In this document: positions 17,674 through 28,055 of the stretch, piece by piece
How positions within the stretch are numbered: position 1 is the first letter of the stretch
Layout: each line of letters starts with the position of its first letter
Virus record (IMG/VR): IMGVR_UViG_3300030110_000215
Location: 1 to 43,280 of that record
Source of the DNA: a virus
Direction: 5' to 3' (one strand)
Length of the DNA stretch: 43,280 nt
The notes under the pieces: generated by a model
Seen by the model: only the letters and a program-made list of their open reading frames with translations
What the model was told of the DNA's origin: nothing
Database searches by the model: none
Translations under genes and position numbers: made by a program

Positions 17674-20600
17674 TGAGTTGTAGAATAGAAAATGGTAGAG
17701 CCATATTACCTAATGGTAAAGATTCAAAACTTTTAAAAGGCCTAAGAGACGCTGTAGGTTCTAGAGCGCAAGCAGATGCTATATATGAAAGTGTGTATGG
17801 AGAAGAGTTTAAAAAATTCTATGGGTTTGATTTTGAAAAAGAAGGCATAACACAAGTAGAAAGATTTGCTAATAACCTAGATGAAAACAATGAGCCTAGA
17901 CTGTTTGCTGGTATAGGTATATATGAGTTTATAAATAACAAATTAAAAAGTTTTCCTGTTGCTCTATCAGATAAACAACAAAACAAAATACTAGATTTAA
18001 ATAGAACAGAGGCAGAAAATGCAGAGATACAATCAGAACTTATAAATACTCTTATAGGATTTACAAACAACTTAAAAATAAAAGCAGGTGTTGATAATGC
18101 TGATATTATATTTAATACACTAAAAGATAAAACTTTATTAGCAGCATTTAACAATACTATAGATATTGAAAAAGCTAAAGAGTTATTTAGAACTCTTAAC
18201 ATGGGTGAGAATGGTTATGATAACTTTGTAAAAAAGATAGAAGAAGAAAACATAAGTTTAGCACCTATGTTTGATGTGTTTATTAGTGCTTATGATCAAT
18301 GGGAATCTACACAAGATGCGCTAGGTAATATACAAACTATAGGCGTTAGAGATATACTAAAAGACAGCTTCTCTAGATATAACATGAGGCTAAGAGACGG
18401 CTATTCTTTACTAGAGGAGATAGATGATGAGTATATAAGAATATATAATAACTCTAGGCTAGAAGACAATCCGCAAAATAAACTATCATCAAAAGCAAAA
18501 GCTATTATAAGTAACATTGTAGTAGGTGAAAATAGTTTAGGGTATCCTGAGACATTACCTACAGATAGAGTCTATGCTATTATAGCAGAAGCAGCTGTAG
18601 GTCAACCAGACTTTGATGCAATGATTTCTAAACTAGATTATTACTCAGAGTATAAACCTGAAGTAAAAGAGATTGTAAATAAATTACTAGCATTAAAGCC
18701 TGGAGAGAAAGCAGCTATCTTCTCTGCTTTTAAAAATACATATAAAAAGTTTTTACTATTTAAACAAGAAGCAACTGATGGTGGATTTAGAAATGTAATT
18801 ATAAATTCTAATCAAAGCAATGTAGCTATAAAAACTAGAAGAGACTTTAGAGATAATGCTGTACAATACACAATTGAGAATCCTAGAGCTGTGTATATAT
18901 CAGATAAAGATAAAATATCTGTAAAACCTGAAAAAGTAAAACGTATTAGAAAAGCATGGGATATTGTAAAAAAAGCGCAAGGGCAAGCAGAATGGACTGA
19001 TCAACAATTAGATGCTTTAGGTGTATATCTATGGGAACTAGGTATGAATTATGGTCCTACACTAGAAAGCACACAAGAAAACATAAAAAAGTACTATACA
19101 AAGGGTAATGAATCTAGAATAAAAGAAGGAGATTTATTATCAAGGTTTGTATTTGAGCCTAATAAGAACTTTGAAAAACTAATACTAAGTTTAGAAAATA
19201 ACCCTAGTGATAATTTTCATGACGCAGAAGGAAGTATAGTACAAAAGATTGCAGACATTGCTATACTATTTGATAGTAAGCCTTTTGGAACTTTTATTAG
19301 CGGTACAAATAAACAGTACTATCCTGTAAATTTACCAACAGCACTAGATGAACTAACAGAACTATTTAATGACCCTAATCAAGTCTTTGAATTAAAACAG
19401 TTTGTAAAAAGCTTAGGAGAAGATCCGTTGTTTAACCCTGGACAAACTAAATACAAGTCTATATTGTTAAGAGCACTTACTAGTAGTAAAGGTAATGCAA
19501 GAGAAAACTTTATAGCATACATATTAGATTCTTATAAATCTGCTACCCAAGATGCTGTAGATTACAATTCTCAAAACGATAAGACATCTCTAAAAGAAAG
19601 ATTAATAGGTTATATAAACAGAGATAGTAAGTACTCTTTATCTGCAATACATATTCAAGCAGATCGTAGACAAATGGGATTTGTGCAAGTGCCTAAAATG
19701 TCTGAACTGTCTTCTTTTGGTATTACATTAAGTAGACAAGAAATAATAGAAGGGTTAATAATACAAGACTTATCTAGAATAAATCAAGCAAGAAAACTTA
19801 TAAGAAGTAAAGATGAGTCTAAGTTTATAGAAGGCTATCATTACAAGCCAGGGTCTAGTAAATATGCAATGGACGGATCAGTATTTACAATGACACAAAT
19901 CTATGGACTTGAAGATACAGATTTAGGAGGAGAGTATATGTCTGATTTAGTAGAAGACTTTGTAGCAGGAGTACCAAATGATTTATTTACTAAACTATTA
20001 GGAGAAAAAGTATCACAAGTAGAACAAATGCTAGAAAAGTTTGAAGAAGAATTACAAACTGAGTTAGTACAGTTTGATATAAAATTAATTAAAGATGTAA
20101 GTTCTAATTTAGATACTGATGCTAAAAAATTAAAGTTTGTTAAAGACTTTGTTTTTAATGAATTTGTAAATAGAATAGAAGTTACAAAGCTATTACGTAG
20201 TGGATACTCTTTTGCAAAGGACTCTGCAGATTTTTACAAACGTATGGGACTTGTAAATACACCTGGAACTAAATTAGCTATACAAGGATTTGATCAAAAC
20301 GATACGCAATATGGTATGATGCCACAGTATAATGGATTAGTAATAAAAGATTTTGATTATTCCGATAAAGATAGATCAGACCAAGTTGTAAAAAATCTAA
20401 TAGCTAACGGACTAGATCCAAAAATAGCTGGTTTATATTTAACTACAAACAAATCAGATGCACAATCTTTTATTAGTGTAGATATGTACCGCGGGATCAT
20501 GCAAGGTATGGGTAACTGGACACAAGAAGATGAAAATGCATATAAAGTATATTTACAAGGAGGTGGTTATAATAGACCGGTTGTTCCTCTAAAGCCATAT

Positions 20601-23600
20601 CATGAACAAACAAATGTAAAGAATGGACTTAGTACTATGCATATGGACAAGAACTCCTATACTGTAGTTACACCAGAGCTAGCTGCAGACTTTCCGTATT
20701 TACAAAACATGCTTGATGCAATGCGTAATGACAATATACATGTAGTGCACACAGAAAGCGCAACAAAAGGAGCTAGGTCTAATGTGCAAGACTTTCAAGC
20801 TACAGGTGTTCTTGATGTTAGTAATCCTACAGTATATGATTCTACTAAACTTAGGTTTCCACAGATGATACCTGTAGATGAAAAAAATACTATAACATTT
20901 AATAGACAACTTAGAAAGAACATAACTACAAATGTTATAAGAGACGGTCAGTATACTATTGATGGTAAAACAATGTCTGGCGCTGAGGTACAAAAACTAC
21001 ATGATGAATCTATAGCAGGAAATATAAAACAAGACACAGAAAGAATAGAAAAAGAGTTAGGAATAACTAAAGTAAACAGAATAAAAAATAAAGAATCTGT
21101 AGAACATAAAGAAGCTAAGTTAGCGCATTTAAAAGCTCTTAGATCTAGAATAGAAAAAGAAATTGCTGAGAGAGACCTACCGCAAAACTATTTAGATGGA
21201 TTAGATATTATACCTAATGGTCCATTTGATTACAAATTTAGAGTACCACTAAGTTTCCCAAACTTTGCAGCTAGATTTGAAACAATTGTAGCAGGTATAT
21301 TTAACAAAGAAATATATAAACAAAAACTAAAAGGACAAGAAGCGGTACAGATAGCAGAACTAGGAGGCCATAGTGTTAGTGGAGAGTTAAGAATGTATGA
21401 TGGACAAAATGGAGGAGCAGAAGTTAGAATAAAAGCTAGTACTCTTGGATTTACAGCAGAAGAAATAGAAGGTAAAACCGCTGCAGACTTTGCAGGAGAT
21501 CCTAGATTAGAGTTTATAGGTTATCGTATACCGCAACAAGGTAAGAGTTCTTCTATGGTGTTTAGAGTTGTTGACTTTTTACCTGAGTCTCATGAAAAAG
21601 CTATTATGGTTCCTGGGGCTCTAACAATACAACAAGGTAGTGACTTTGATATAGATAAGTTAAATCTTATATTCAAAGAAGTAGGTGAACTTAATGAAAG
21701 ACAAAAAAGAAATAATAATATATATGAAGTATATAAAGGAATTATACTAGATCCAAAACACTTGACAGAAGTTATGACCCCTGTTGCTAACGAAGAGTTA
21801 AAAGACTTAGCTAGAATTGTTGGTGATGTAGATGCTAGTGTAAATTATAACAACCCGCTGACTGAACTTAAGATGGAAAATAGACAGAAGATGGGTATAG
21901 CTGGTAGAGGATTGCATTCTAATATTATTAAAGGTAGAAACACAGCAGAAAAACTAGGAATTTTATCAGTAAGATCTGACTTTGCTCCTGTTATAGAAGG
22001 AAATCCTATGATGTTTATACAAACAAATGATTTAAAAGGTAACTTTACAGACGCTAATATATCACAATACCTATCAGCTGCAGTAGATGCGGCAAAAGCT
22101 CCTATACAAATAGATATAAACGATAATAAATACACTATACCTGTAACCGGTCTTTTATTAAGTGTAGGTGTTCCAATAGAAACCGTGGTATACTTTTTAT
22201 CACAGCCTAGTATTAAACAGTTAATAAAAGAAGCAGAGCTAAATGATGTAGGAGAAAATAAATTAGTAGAAAAAATTGATACAAAAGAAGGTGTAAAAAA
22301 TATGACTCTTGCACAATTAAAAGAGGGATCTATACCACAAGAAGAGATACTAAGAAACTTTGCTATATTCCATAGAGCTGGTAAACAAATGCAAAGAGTA
22401 TATAAGATAATTACTCCAGGTGATATAGATAATGTAAATGAATTATCTGCTATAAATGCATGGATAGATGAAGAAACTTTCTTTTTATATAATCAAGACA
22501 GTGTAATACTAGGGGCTAAAGATTATATAACACATCAGCAAGGTAGTAATAAACCTTTAAATGCAATGGGCATCGCTTATAGAGGAGTACTAGATACTAT
22601 AATAGATAATACTAATCAGTTAGGATTTTTACAGAACACTAATGCATTTAAACAAGCAAAAGAAAACTTAAAAACATCTTTAGGTATAAATATTCTTACT
22701 GCTGCACAACATAAATTTATCGATAGAGCATTATATGGGGCGTTAATGACACAGCCTAATAGTCCTTTAATGATAAATATAGGAGATAATGTAGGATTAC
22801 TATCTAGAAGAGTAATTAGTGCTTTATACAACCCTCAAAGCAAAGATAATATAGTAGTTAAAACTAGAGAGATAGCTCTTAAACATCCTAAATTAAATGA
22901 CAATCCATTCTATAGACTATTAAGAGAAGATCCTAGTAACAAAGAAACCGGTATAGCTAGAATACAATTTGATACTGGTATAAATTTATCTGTAGCAGAT
23001 AAGAATGATTTAAGTAATGCTTTGTTACGTATAATAAAAGACCCAAACCCAGAGATAAGATCTTATGGTAAACTTTTAGTAGCAAATCAATTTTTAACTA
23101 GCGGATTCTTTCCTACATATGGTAGTTATATAGACTTAATACCAACAGAAGTTCTTACAACAGACCTAATAAACCCAGGTAATGGAAGTCCTGTAGAGTT
23201 TTTTGAGCAAGAAATAACACAACTAGTTGCTCCTGATTACTTAGGTTTTAGTAACTTTACACACGAGTTTGTAAGAAACTATGGTACAAGAAGACCTGGC
23301 GGACAAAATTTATTAAGAGTTGTAAAAGTGCCTGTAAAAAATCTAGACTATGGGCAAATTACTTTTTCTGATTTTGACTCACAAGTATACGATGAACAAA
23401 ATGGATATGTACAGTACTTTAAGTCTAGAGCAGGTACAATGTATGTGTACATAGGAGGATCTACTTACCAACAACTAGAAGCATTAGGTGTAGAAAATAA
23501 AGTTGCAGAAATAGGAACTTCTAATTTAGTAACAGATAGTGTGTTTCAGCAAAATAGAAGCAAAGTTAAAACAACAGATAAACCTGTAGATGGATATATA

Positions 23601-23666
23601 CAAATGACTCCAGATGTAATAAAAGAAGATAACGAAAATGATGACCCAATAAAAGTTTGTAAATAA
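17673..23666 (+). CDS. crAss-like virion RNA polymerase (single-chain, two-barrel type)
   Basis: 1997 aa. Residues 1324-1328 are DFDID inside TIQQGSDFDIDKLNLIF, preceded by a conserved stretch YRIPQQGKSSSMVFRVVDFL. This is the Mg-binding aspartate motif of the double-psi beta-barrel RNA polymerases related to YonO and to Cellulophaga phage phi14:2 gp66, the structurally solved crAss-like polymerase; the usual cellular form is DFDGD. The length and the motif at about two thirds of the chain agree with a single-chain enzyme. Such polymerases are packed in the virion, ejected, and transcribe early phage genes. The gene starts on a TAATG overlap and ends directly before the ATG of the zincin-containing gene. 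I could not pick out by eye the lysine of the second barrel. Family assignment is fairly sure; specificity is unknown. Confidence 0.85.
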   Translation: MSCRIENGRAILPNGKDSKLLKGLRDAVGSRAQADAIYESVYGEEFKKFYGFDFEKEGITQVERFANNLDENNEPRLFAGIGIYEFINNKLKSFPVALSDKQQNKILDLNRTEAENAEIQSELINTLIGFTNNLKIKAGVDNADIIFNTLKDKTLLAAFNNTIDIEKAKELFRTLNMGENGYDNFVKKIEEENISLAPMFDVFISAYDQWESTQDALGNIQTIGVRDILKDSFSRYNMRLRDGYSLLEEIDDEYIRIYNNSRLEDNPQNKLSSKAKAIISNIVVGENSLGYPETLPTDRVYAIIAEAAVGQPDFDAMISKLDYYSEYKPEVKEIVNKLLALKPGEKAAIFSAFKNTYKKFLLFKQEATDGGFRNVIINSNQSNVAIKTRRDFRDNAVQYTIENPRAVYISDKDKISVKPEKVKRIRKAWDIVKKAQGQAEWTDQQLDALGVYLWELGMNYGPTLESTQENIKKYYTKGNESRIKEGDLLSRFVFEPNKNFEKLILSLENNPSDNFHDAEGSIVQKIADIAILFDSKPFGTFISGTNKQYYPVNLPTALDELTELFNDPNQVFELKQFVKSLGEDPLFNPGQTKYKSILLRALTSSKGNARENFIAYILDSYKSATQDAVDYNSQNDKTSLKERLIGYINRDSKYSLSAIHIQADRRQMGFVQVPKMSELSSFGITLSRQEIIEGLIIQDLSRINQARKLIRSKDESKFIEGYHYKPGSSKYAMDGSVFTMTQIYGLEDTDLGGEYMSDLVEDFVAGVPNDLFTKLLGEKVSQVEQMLEKFEEELQTELVQFDIKLIKDVSSNLDTDAKKLKFVKDFVFNEFVNRIEVTKLLRSGYSFAKDSADFYKRMGLVNTPGTKLAIQGFDQNDTQYGMMPQYNGLVIKDFDYSDKDRSDQVVKNLIANGLDPKIAGLYLTTNKSDAQSFISVDMYRGIMQGMGNWTQEDENAYKVYLQGGGYNRPVVPLKPYHEQTNVKNGLSTMHMDKNSYTVVTPELAADFPYLQNMLDAMRNDNIHVVHTESATKGARSNVQDFQATGVLDVSNPTVYDSTKLRFPQMIPVDEKNTITFNRQLRKNITTNVIRDGQYTIDGKTMSGAEVQKLHDESIAGNIKQDTERIEKELGITKVNRIKNKESVEHKEAKLAHLKALRSRIEKEIAERDLPQNYLDGLDIIPNGPFDYKFRVPLSFPNFAARFETIVAGIFNKEIYKQKLKGQEAVQIAELGGHSVSGELRMYDGQNGGAEVRIKASTLGFTAEEIEGKTAADFAGDPRLEFIGYRIPQQGKSSSMVFRVVDFLPESHEKAIMVPGALTIQQGSDFDIDKLNLIFKEVGELNERQKRNNNIYEVYKGIILDPKHLTEVMTPVANEELKDLARIVGDVDASVNYNNPLTELKMENRQKMGIAGRGLHSNIIKGRNTAEKLGILSVRSDFAPVIEGNPMMFIQTNDLKGNFTDANISQYLSAAVDAAKAPIQIDINDNKYTIPVTGLLLSVGVPIETVVYFLSQPSIKQLIKEAELNDVGENKLVEKIDTKEGVKNMTLAQLKEGSIPQEEILRNFAIFHRAGKQMQRVYKIITPGDIDNVNELSAINAWIDEETFFLYNQDSVILGAKDYITHQQGSNKPLNAMGIAYRGVLDTIIDNTNQLGFLQNTNAFKQAKENLKTSLGINILTAAQHKFIDRALYGALMTQPNSPLMINIGDNVGLLSRRVISALYNPQSKDNIVVKTREIALKHPKLNDNPFYRLLREDPSNKETGIARIQFDTGINLSVADKNDLSNALLRIIKDPNPEIRSYGKLLVANQFLTSGFFPTYGSYIDLIPTEVLTTDLINPGNGSPVEFFEQEITQLVAPDYLGFSNFTHEFVRNYGTRRPGGQNLLRVVKVPVKNLDYGQITFSDFDSQVYDEQNGYVQYFKSRAGTMYVYIGGSTYQQLEALGVENKVAEIGTSNLVTDSVFQQNRSKVKTTDKPVDGYIQMTPDVIKEDNENDDPIKVCK

Positions 23667-26600
23667 ATGGCGTGTAAATATTATGATAAAAAAACCGGAT
23701 TAGTAAATGAGTTACTTACTGATCTATATGGTTATATGGATACAGTACAAAACAAAAATGTAGACTCTGTATATAAAATATTAAAAAAACATCGTATAGC
23801 TACAAAACGTAATGACATTATGTATTTAACATTACCTAATGTTAATTATAGCCTAAGAGAGTTTAAAAGAATAGAAAGAAAACATCCAGGACTTTTTTCT
23901 ACTGAGTATATAAAAATGACTCCTAGAAGCATATATTCTGAAGCTGCTCCCCTATACTCACTAACTATAAATAAAAATGTTTTAGAAAACATAAATCCTG
24001 AAGGTACAGCTAATGCAGATATTAGCACAACAGACCCGGTTGACATAGATCAATATGTTAGATTTATTGCAGGTGCTGAAAGAAATACAAGAGATTATTA
24101 TCTAGATGAAATAGCTAGAAGAGAAAATACTAGTAATAGTAAGTTTTCTGCTATGGAAAAAGAGGATATGGAGAATGTATATAGAGTTAGTAATGAACTT
24201 AAAAACTCTTTTGCAAAAGCTGGAGTAACTGTAGATGTTATATTTGATACTAGCATAGATAATATAGGACAGGTAGATCCTGCAGAGCTTGGTATGAATC
24301 CTACAATAAGGATAAATCCTCTAAAGGTTAGAAAAGATACAACATATCATGAGTTTGGGCATATATACATAGACTTATTAGGTGTAAATCATCCTATTGT
24401 TGCACAAGCTATAGCAGAACTAAGAGATACAGATTTATACTATCAGGTAAAAGAAGCCTATCCAGAATTATATGGTGAGTTATTAGATAAAGAAGTACTA
24501 GCTACAGCAATTGGATTAGAAGGAGCAAAAATAGTTAGAAAAAATCCAAACAAATTACAAAGAATACTTAATAGATTGTTTAGAGCTATTGGCAAATTGT
24601 TTGGCATAACTCCAAATACTGCAGCAAGACTTGCAGAAGAAATGTTTGCAGGTAAATTAAGGAGAGATAGCATGATCAATCCTCTAAGCTCTTATATACA
24701 GGCAAGTAAAGAAGAAGTTAAATTAAAAGAACTTGTAGATGAAGCAAGAGTTAGAATAAACTCTGAGATATATGAGCTAAATCAATTGCCAGAAGACCAG
24801 GTAAGTCCAGAAGAAAAAACTACTTTATTAAGATTAGAAAATAGTTTACAAAGAGTAAGAAAAGTAGAAGACTTATTTAAACTTGTAGATGCTATGGGTG
24901 GTGCATTAGCTAGAGCTAAAAGTAATTATAGAAATATAATGGAACTACCAGAAGCAGAAAGAGGGACTACAGCTAACTTAAATAAAATGTGGGCTCTAAA
25001 AAAGACACTAGATGGATTAGAAATGTTTTCTAGTATTAAAAGCTTATTGTTAGCTACTAAAGATAAAGGTAAAATACAAGACTTAGATGCATTTGATAAA
25101 TTAGAAGATAGAGTAAATGAAATTATAGATCAAGCTACAGTGCTAGATAATGATTTTAAAGATGATATTATACCAGTATGGGCACAATCTGTAATAGGTT
25201 TATCTAATAAAAATTTACCAGCTGAAATACAAAAACTTATAGATAATATAGAGAAGAATAAAAGACTAGTAGGCCCTGATACAACAGACATTGCATGGGT
25301 ACAACTTACTGAAAGATATAATAAAGGTCAGATTACAAAAGAAGAGTTAACAGAAAAGAGACTTAAATTAAATGTAGAACAGTTAAAACAAAAGCAATTA
25401 CTAAATTATGGTGATCTTGTAAAAGAACTAACAACTGCACATAAAGATAAAAGTGGTTATTCTTTTTACTTTGACCCTATTGTTTATTCTAGTGATAGAG
25501 GTATACAACTATTAGTTAAAGCAGTACAACAAGCTAATTTAGAAAAGAATGACCTAACACTAGATCTTAAGTCTAAGCTAGCACCTGTCTATGATGAGTT
25601 TGCAGCTGGTCAAAGTGAATCTAATGTAGAAAAATTAAATGATGACTTATTAGAAGAGGTAACTATAAACGGTGTAAAAAGATTAGCGCTTGTTAATCCA
25701 ATTGACCAAGAGAGGTACTATGGTGATCTTAGAGATTATAAAAAACAACTAGACGAAAAGTATAGTAAACCTAAGCCAGCTGATTTTAATGATGACATGG
25801 AATTATATAAAATAGAATATGGTAAATGGATAGAAAGCAGTAAAGGTAGAAACTATCAAAGAGACATAGTTACATGGAATACTGACAATAGTACTCCTAT
25901 AGAGGGATGGGAAAAAGAATTAAAAAGAGTAAGAGATGAATTAAAGGTACAGCAGTCAATACTTAAACAACTTAAAGCAAATGGTTTTGAAAATACAGAC
26001 TCATATCTAAACGCACAAATAAATAGAGACCAGCTAAATAAATTTTTAAATAAAAATTATATAAACGGTAAACCTGCAGGTGATTGGGTGCAACCAGACC
26101 CTAAAGTATATACTAATGCTAAGTATACAGCTATACAAAATGATCCTAGATTAAAAAAATACTATGATTTTGTATTACAAGAGTTTCAAACAGCACAAAG
26201 AATGATAGGTGTAAATCGTATGGATAAAAATACATGGGATAAATACTCATATTTAATGCCAACTTACAGAAAAGAAGACTATGACAGAGCAAAAGAAAAT
26301 GGTACTTATAACACTATAAAGGATATGCTGCAAGACGGGTTTACTATACAAGAAACTAATCATGATTATTATACCTATAATCAAAACAACAAAGACATAG
26401 AAAAAAGAGTCCCTGTTTACGCTACCAACAGGGTTCCTGCTAGAGAAGTCTCAAAGGATATAGCTAGTAGTTTATATAGATTTAGACACATGGCACATAA
26501 CTTTAAAACTAAAAGTGAAATATTAGGACAAGTTATGATATTTCAAGAAATATTAAAGAATGCAAAAACTTTAGAGACCAACTCAGCAGGTATACAGCTA

Positions 26601-28055
26601 ATACAAAAAGCTGCAGAAAGTATGGGTATAAATATGCCTAAACTAAAAGAAGGTGAAACCTATAACTTTAGACATGTAAACGAATGGATAGACTCTGTAA
26701 TGTTTGGACAGTCTAATTTACAAAAAGACTTTACAGTATTTGGTAAAACATTTTCTGCTAATGAAGCAGTAGGGACAATAAATGCATTTACAGCAATGAG
26801 CACGTTATCGTTTAACTTACTACAAGGGGCTAACCAGTCTATATTAGATAATATGATGATGCTACAAGAATCATTTGCTGGACAGTTTTTAAGTAAATCT
26901 GATATGGCATGGGCAAAAGGAAAGTACTGGGGATCCGGTATGGCTATGACAGATATAGGTAGATTTGACCCAAAGAGTAAAATAGCAAAGGCAGTAGAGT
27001 ATTTTGATGCGCTTACAGAATTTACAGATACAGAAGGAAATCAAATAGTAGGAGGTAAAAGAAGAAAAGCAGCAAGAACCGGTAATCTATTGTTTTTACA
27101 ACAAGCAGCTGAACACGAACTATCCGCTACTAGAATGCTAGGACTAATGAAAAACCTTGAAGGCACACTAAAAGACAGTGATGGTAATGTAATACTAAAT
27201 GAAGAGGGTAAACCAGCTAACTTATATGATTTACTAATAGTAGATGAAAAAACCGGTAAGATGTCAATAGATCCTAGACTCGATGAGAAGCAGTCAGGAT
27301 TTAATAGGTTAGATTTTATAACAAAATTACAAGGATTAAGTAGAAGGACTAACCAGATAAAAGGTAAGATGCATACTAATATGCTACAAAGAAGATGGTG
27401 GGGTAAACTGTTTATGTTATTCCGTAATTGGATGCCGCCTGGAATTAGAAGAAGATATGGACACGGTGGTGGATCTACAGTGCATGTAGATGAAGAGTTA
27501 GGTGCTGTTACACAAGGTATGTATGTATCGTTTTGGAATTTTGTTGCAGAAAGTATATCAACTAAATCTTTTGCATATACTAATATGACTGAAATGGAAC
27601 AACAAAATGTTAAAAGAACATCTGTAGAACTAGCATCTTTAATGGGAGCTATGGCATTAGTAGCAGCGTTATCTAATTTAGATGATGAAGAAGAGTCATG
27701 GGTAAGTAACTTTGCTTTATATCAAGCTAAACGATACCAAACAGAGATCCTACAATGGACACCGCTAGTAGGTGGAAAAGAAGCATTTAGAATACTACAG
27801 TCTCCTACAGCAACAGCTAGACCAATACTAAAAGGTGGTGAGTTGTTAGGACAAATGATAAGCGAAGTTAGATATGTATTAGGAGACCCATTCATTGATG
27901 ACTCTGCTATTTTTTATCAAAGAAGAACAGGTAGATTCCAAAAGGGAGACCGTAAAATAAGAAAAGATTTCGAAGATTTATTACCAATATTTAGAGGCTT
28001 ACAAAAATCAAGAACACCCGAAGAAGCTTATAAATGGTTCACTACCTTAGAGTAA
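23667..28055 (+). CDS. Giant virion protein with N-terminal zincin metalloprotease motif
   Basis: 1462 aa, starting right after the stop of the polymerase gene. Residues 228-232 are HEFGH (in TTYHEFGHIYIDLL), an HExxH zinc site, and E276 in LLDKEVLATAIG is a good third ligand, so it looks like a gluzincin-type peptidase. Residues about 340-720 are long charged helices. Residues about 1040-1080 are hydrophobic/amphipathic (INAFTAMSTLSFNLLQGANQ). Residues near 1240-1275 contain the unusual segment LFMLFRNWMPPGIRRRYG, and residues about 1325-1345 are a possible membrane segment. No signal peptide. The gene lies at the end of the virion block and overlaps the lipoprotein gene by 22 bases. A virion-borne protease could mature cargo, open the host envelope, or act on host proteins; the sequence does not say which. 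Confidence 0.7.
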   Translation: MACKYYDKKTGLVNELLTDLYGYMDTVQNKNVDSVYKILKKHRIATKRNDIMYLTLPNVNYSLREFKRIERKHPGLFSTEYIKMTPRSIYSEAAPLYSLTINKNVLENINPEGTANADISTTDPVDIDQYVRFIAGAERNTRDYYLDEIARRENTSNSKFSAMEKEDMENVYRVSNELKNSFAKAGVTVDVIFDTSIDNIGQVDPAELGMNPTIRINPLKVRKDTTYHEFGHIYIDLLGVNHPIVAQAIAELRDTDLYYQVKEAYPELYGELLDKEVLATAIGLEGAKIVRKNPNKLQRILNRLFRAIGKLFGITPNTAARLAEEMFAGKLRRDSMINPLSSYIQASKEEVKLKELVDEARVRINSEIYELNQLPEDQVSPEEKTTLLRLENSLQRVRKVEDLFKLVDAMGGALARAKSNYRNIMELPEAERGTTANLNKMWALKKTLDGLEMFSSIKSLLLATKDKGKIQDLDAFDKLEDRVNEIIDQATVLDNDFKDDIIPVWAQSVIGLSNKNLPAEIQKLIDNIEKNKRLVGPDTTDIAWVQLTERYNKGQITKEELTEKRLKLNVEQLKQKQLLNYGDLVKELTTAHKDKSGYSFYFDPIVYSSDRGIQLLVKAVQQANLEKNDLTLDLKSKLAPVYDEFAAGQSESNVEKLNDDLLEEVTINGVKRLALVNPIDQERYYGDLRDYKKQLDEKYSKPKPADFNDDMELYKIEYGKWIESSKGRNYQRDIVTWNTDNSTPIEGWEKELKRVRDELKVQQSILKQLKANGFENTDSYLNAQINRDQLNKFLNKNYINGKPAGDWVQPDPKVYTNAKYTAIQNDPRLKKYYDFVLQEFQTAQRMIGVNRMDKNTWDKYSYLMPTYRKEDYDRAKENGTYNTIKDMLQDGFTIQETNHDYYTYNQNNKDIEKRVPVYATNRVPAREVSKDIASSLYRFRHMAHNFKTKSEILGQVMIFQEILKNAKTLETNSAGIQLIQKAAESMGINMPKLKEGETYNFRHVNEWIDSVMFGQSNLQKDFTVFGKTFSANEAVGTINAFTAMSTLSFNLLQGANQSILDNMMMLQESFAGQFLSKSDMAWAKGKYWGSGMAMTDIGRFDPKSKIAKAVEYFDALTEFTDTEGNQIVGGKRRKAARTGNLLFLQQAAEHELSATRMLGLMKNLEGTLKDSDGNVILNEEGKPANLYDLLIVDEKTGKMSIDPRLDEKQSGFNRLDFITKLQGLSRRTNQIKGKMHTNMLQRRWWGKLFMLFRNWMPPGIRRRYGHGGGSTVHVDEELGAVTQGMYVSFWNFVAESISTKSFAYTNMTEMEQQNVKRTSVELASLMGAMALVAALSNLDDEEESWVSNFALYQAKRYQTEILQWTPLVGGKEAFRILQSPTATARPILKGGELLGQMISEVRYVLGDPFIDDSAIFYQRRTGRFQKGDRKIRKDFEDLLPIFRGLQKSRTPEEAYKWFTTLE

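Noticed and set aside
17673-28055. Polymerase and zincin genes as one polyprotein broken by a frameshift
   Set aside because: A TAA is followed directly by ATG in a clean junction, and the second protein begins with its own conserved-looking N-terminus.
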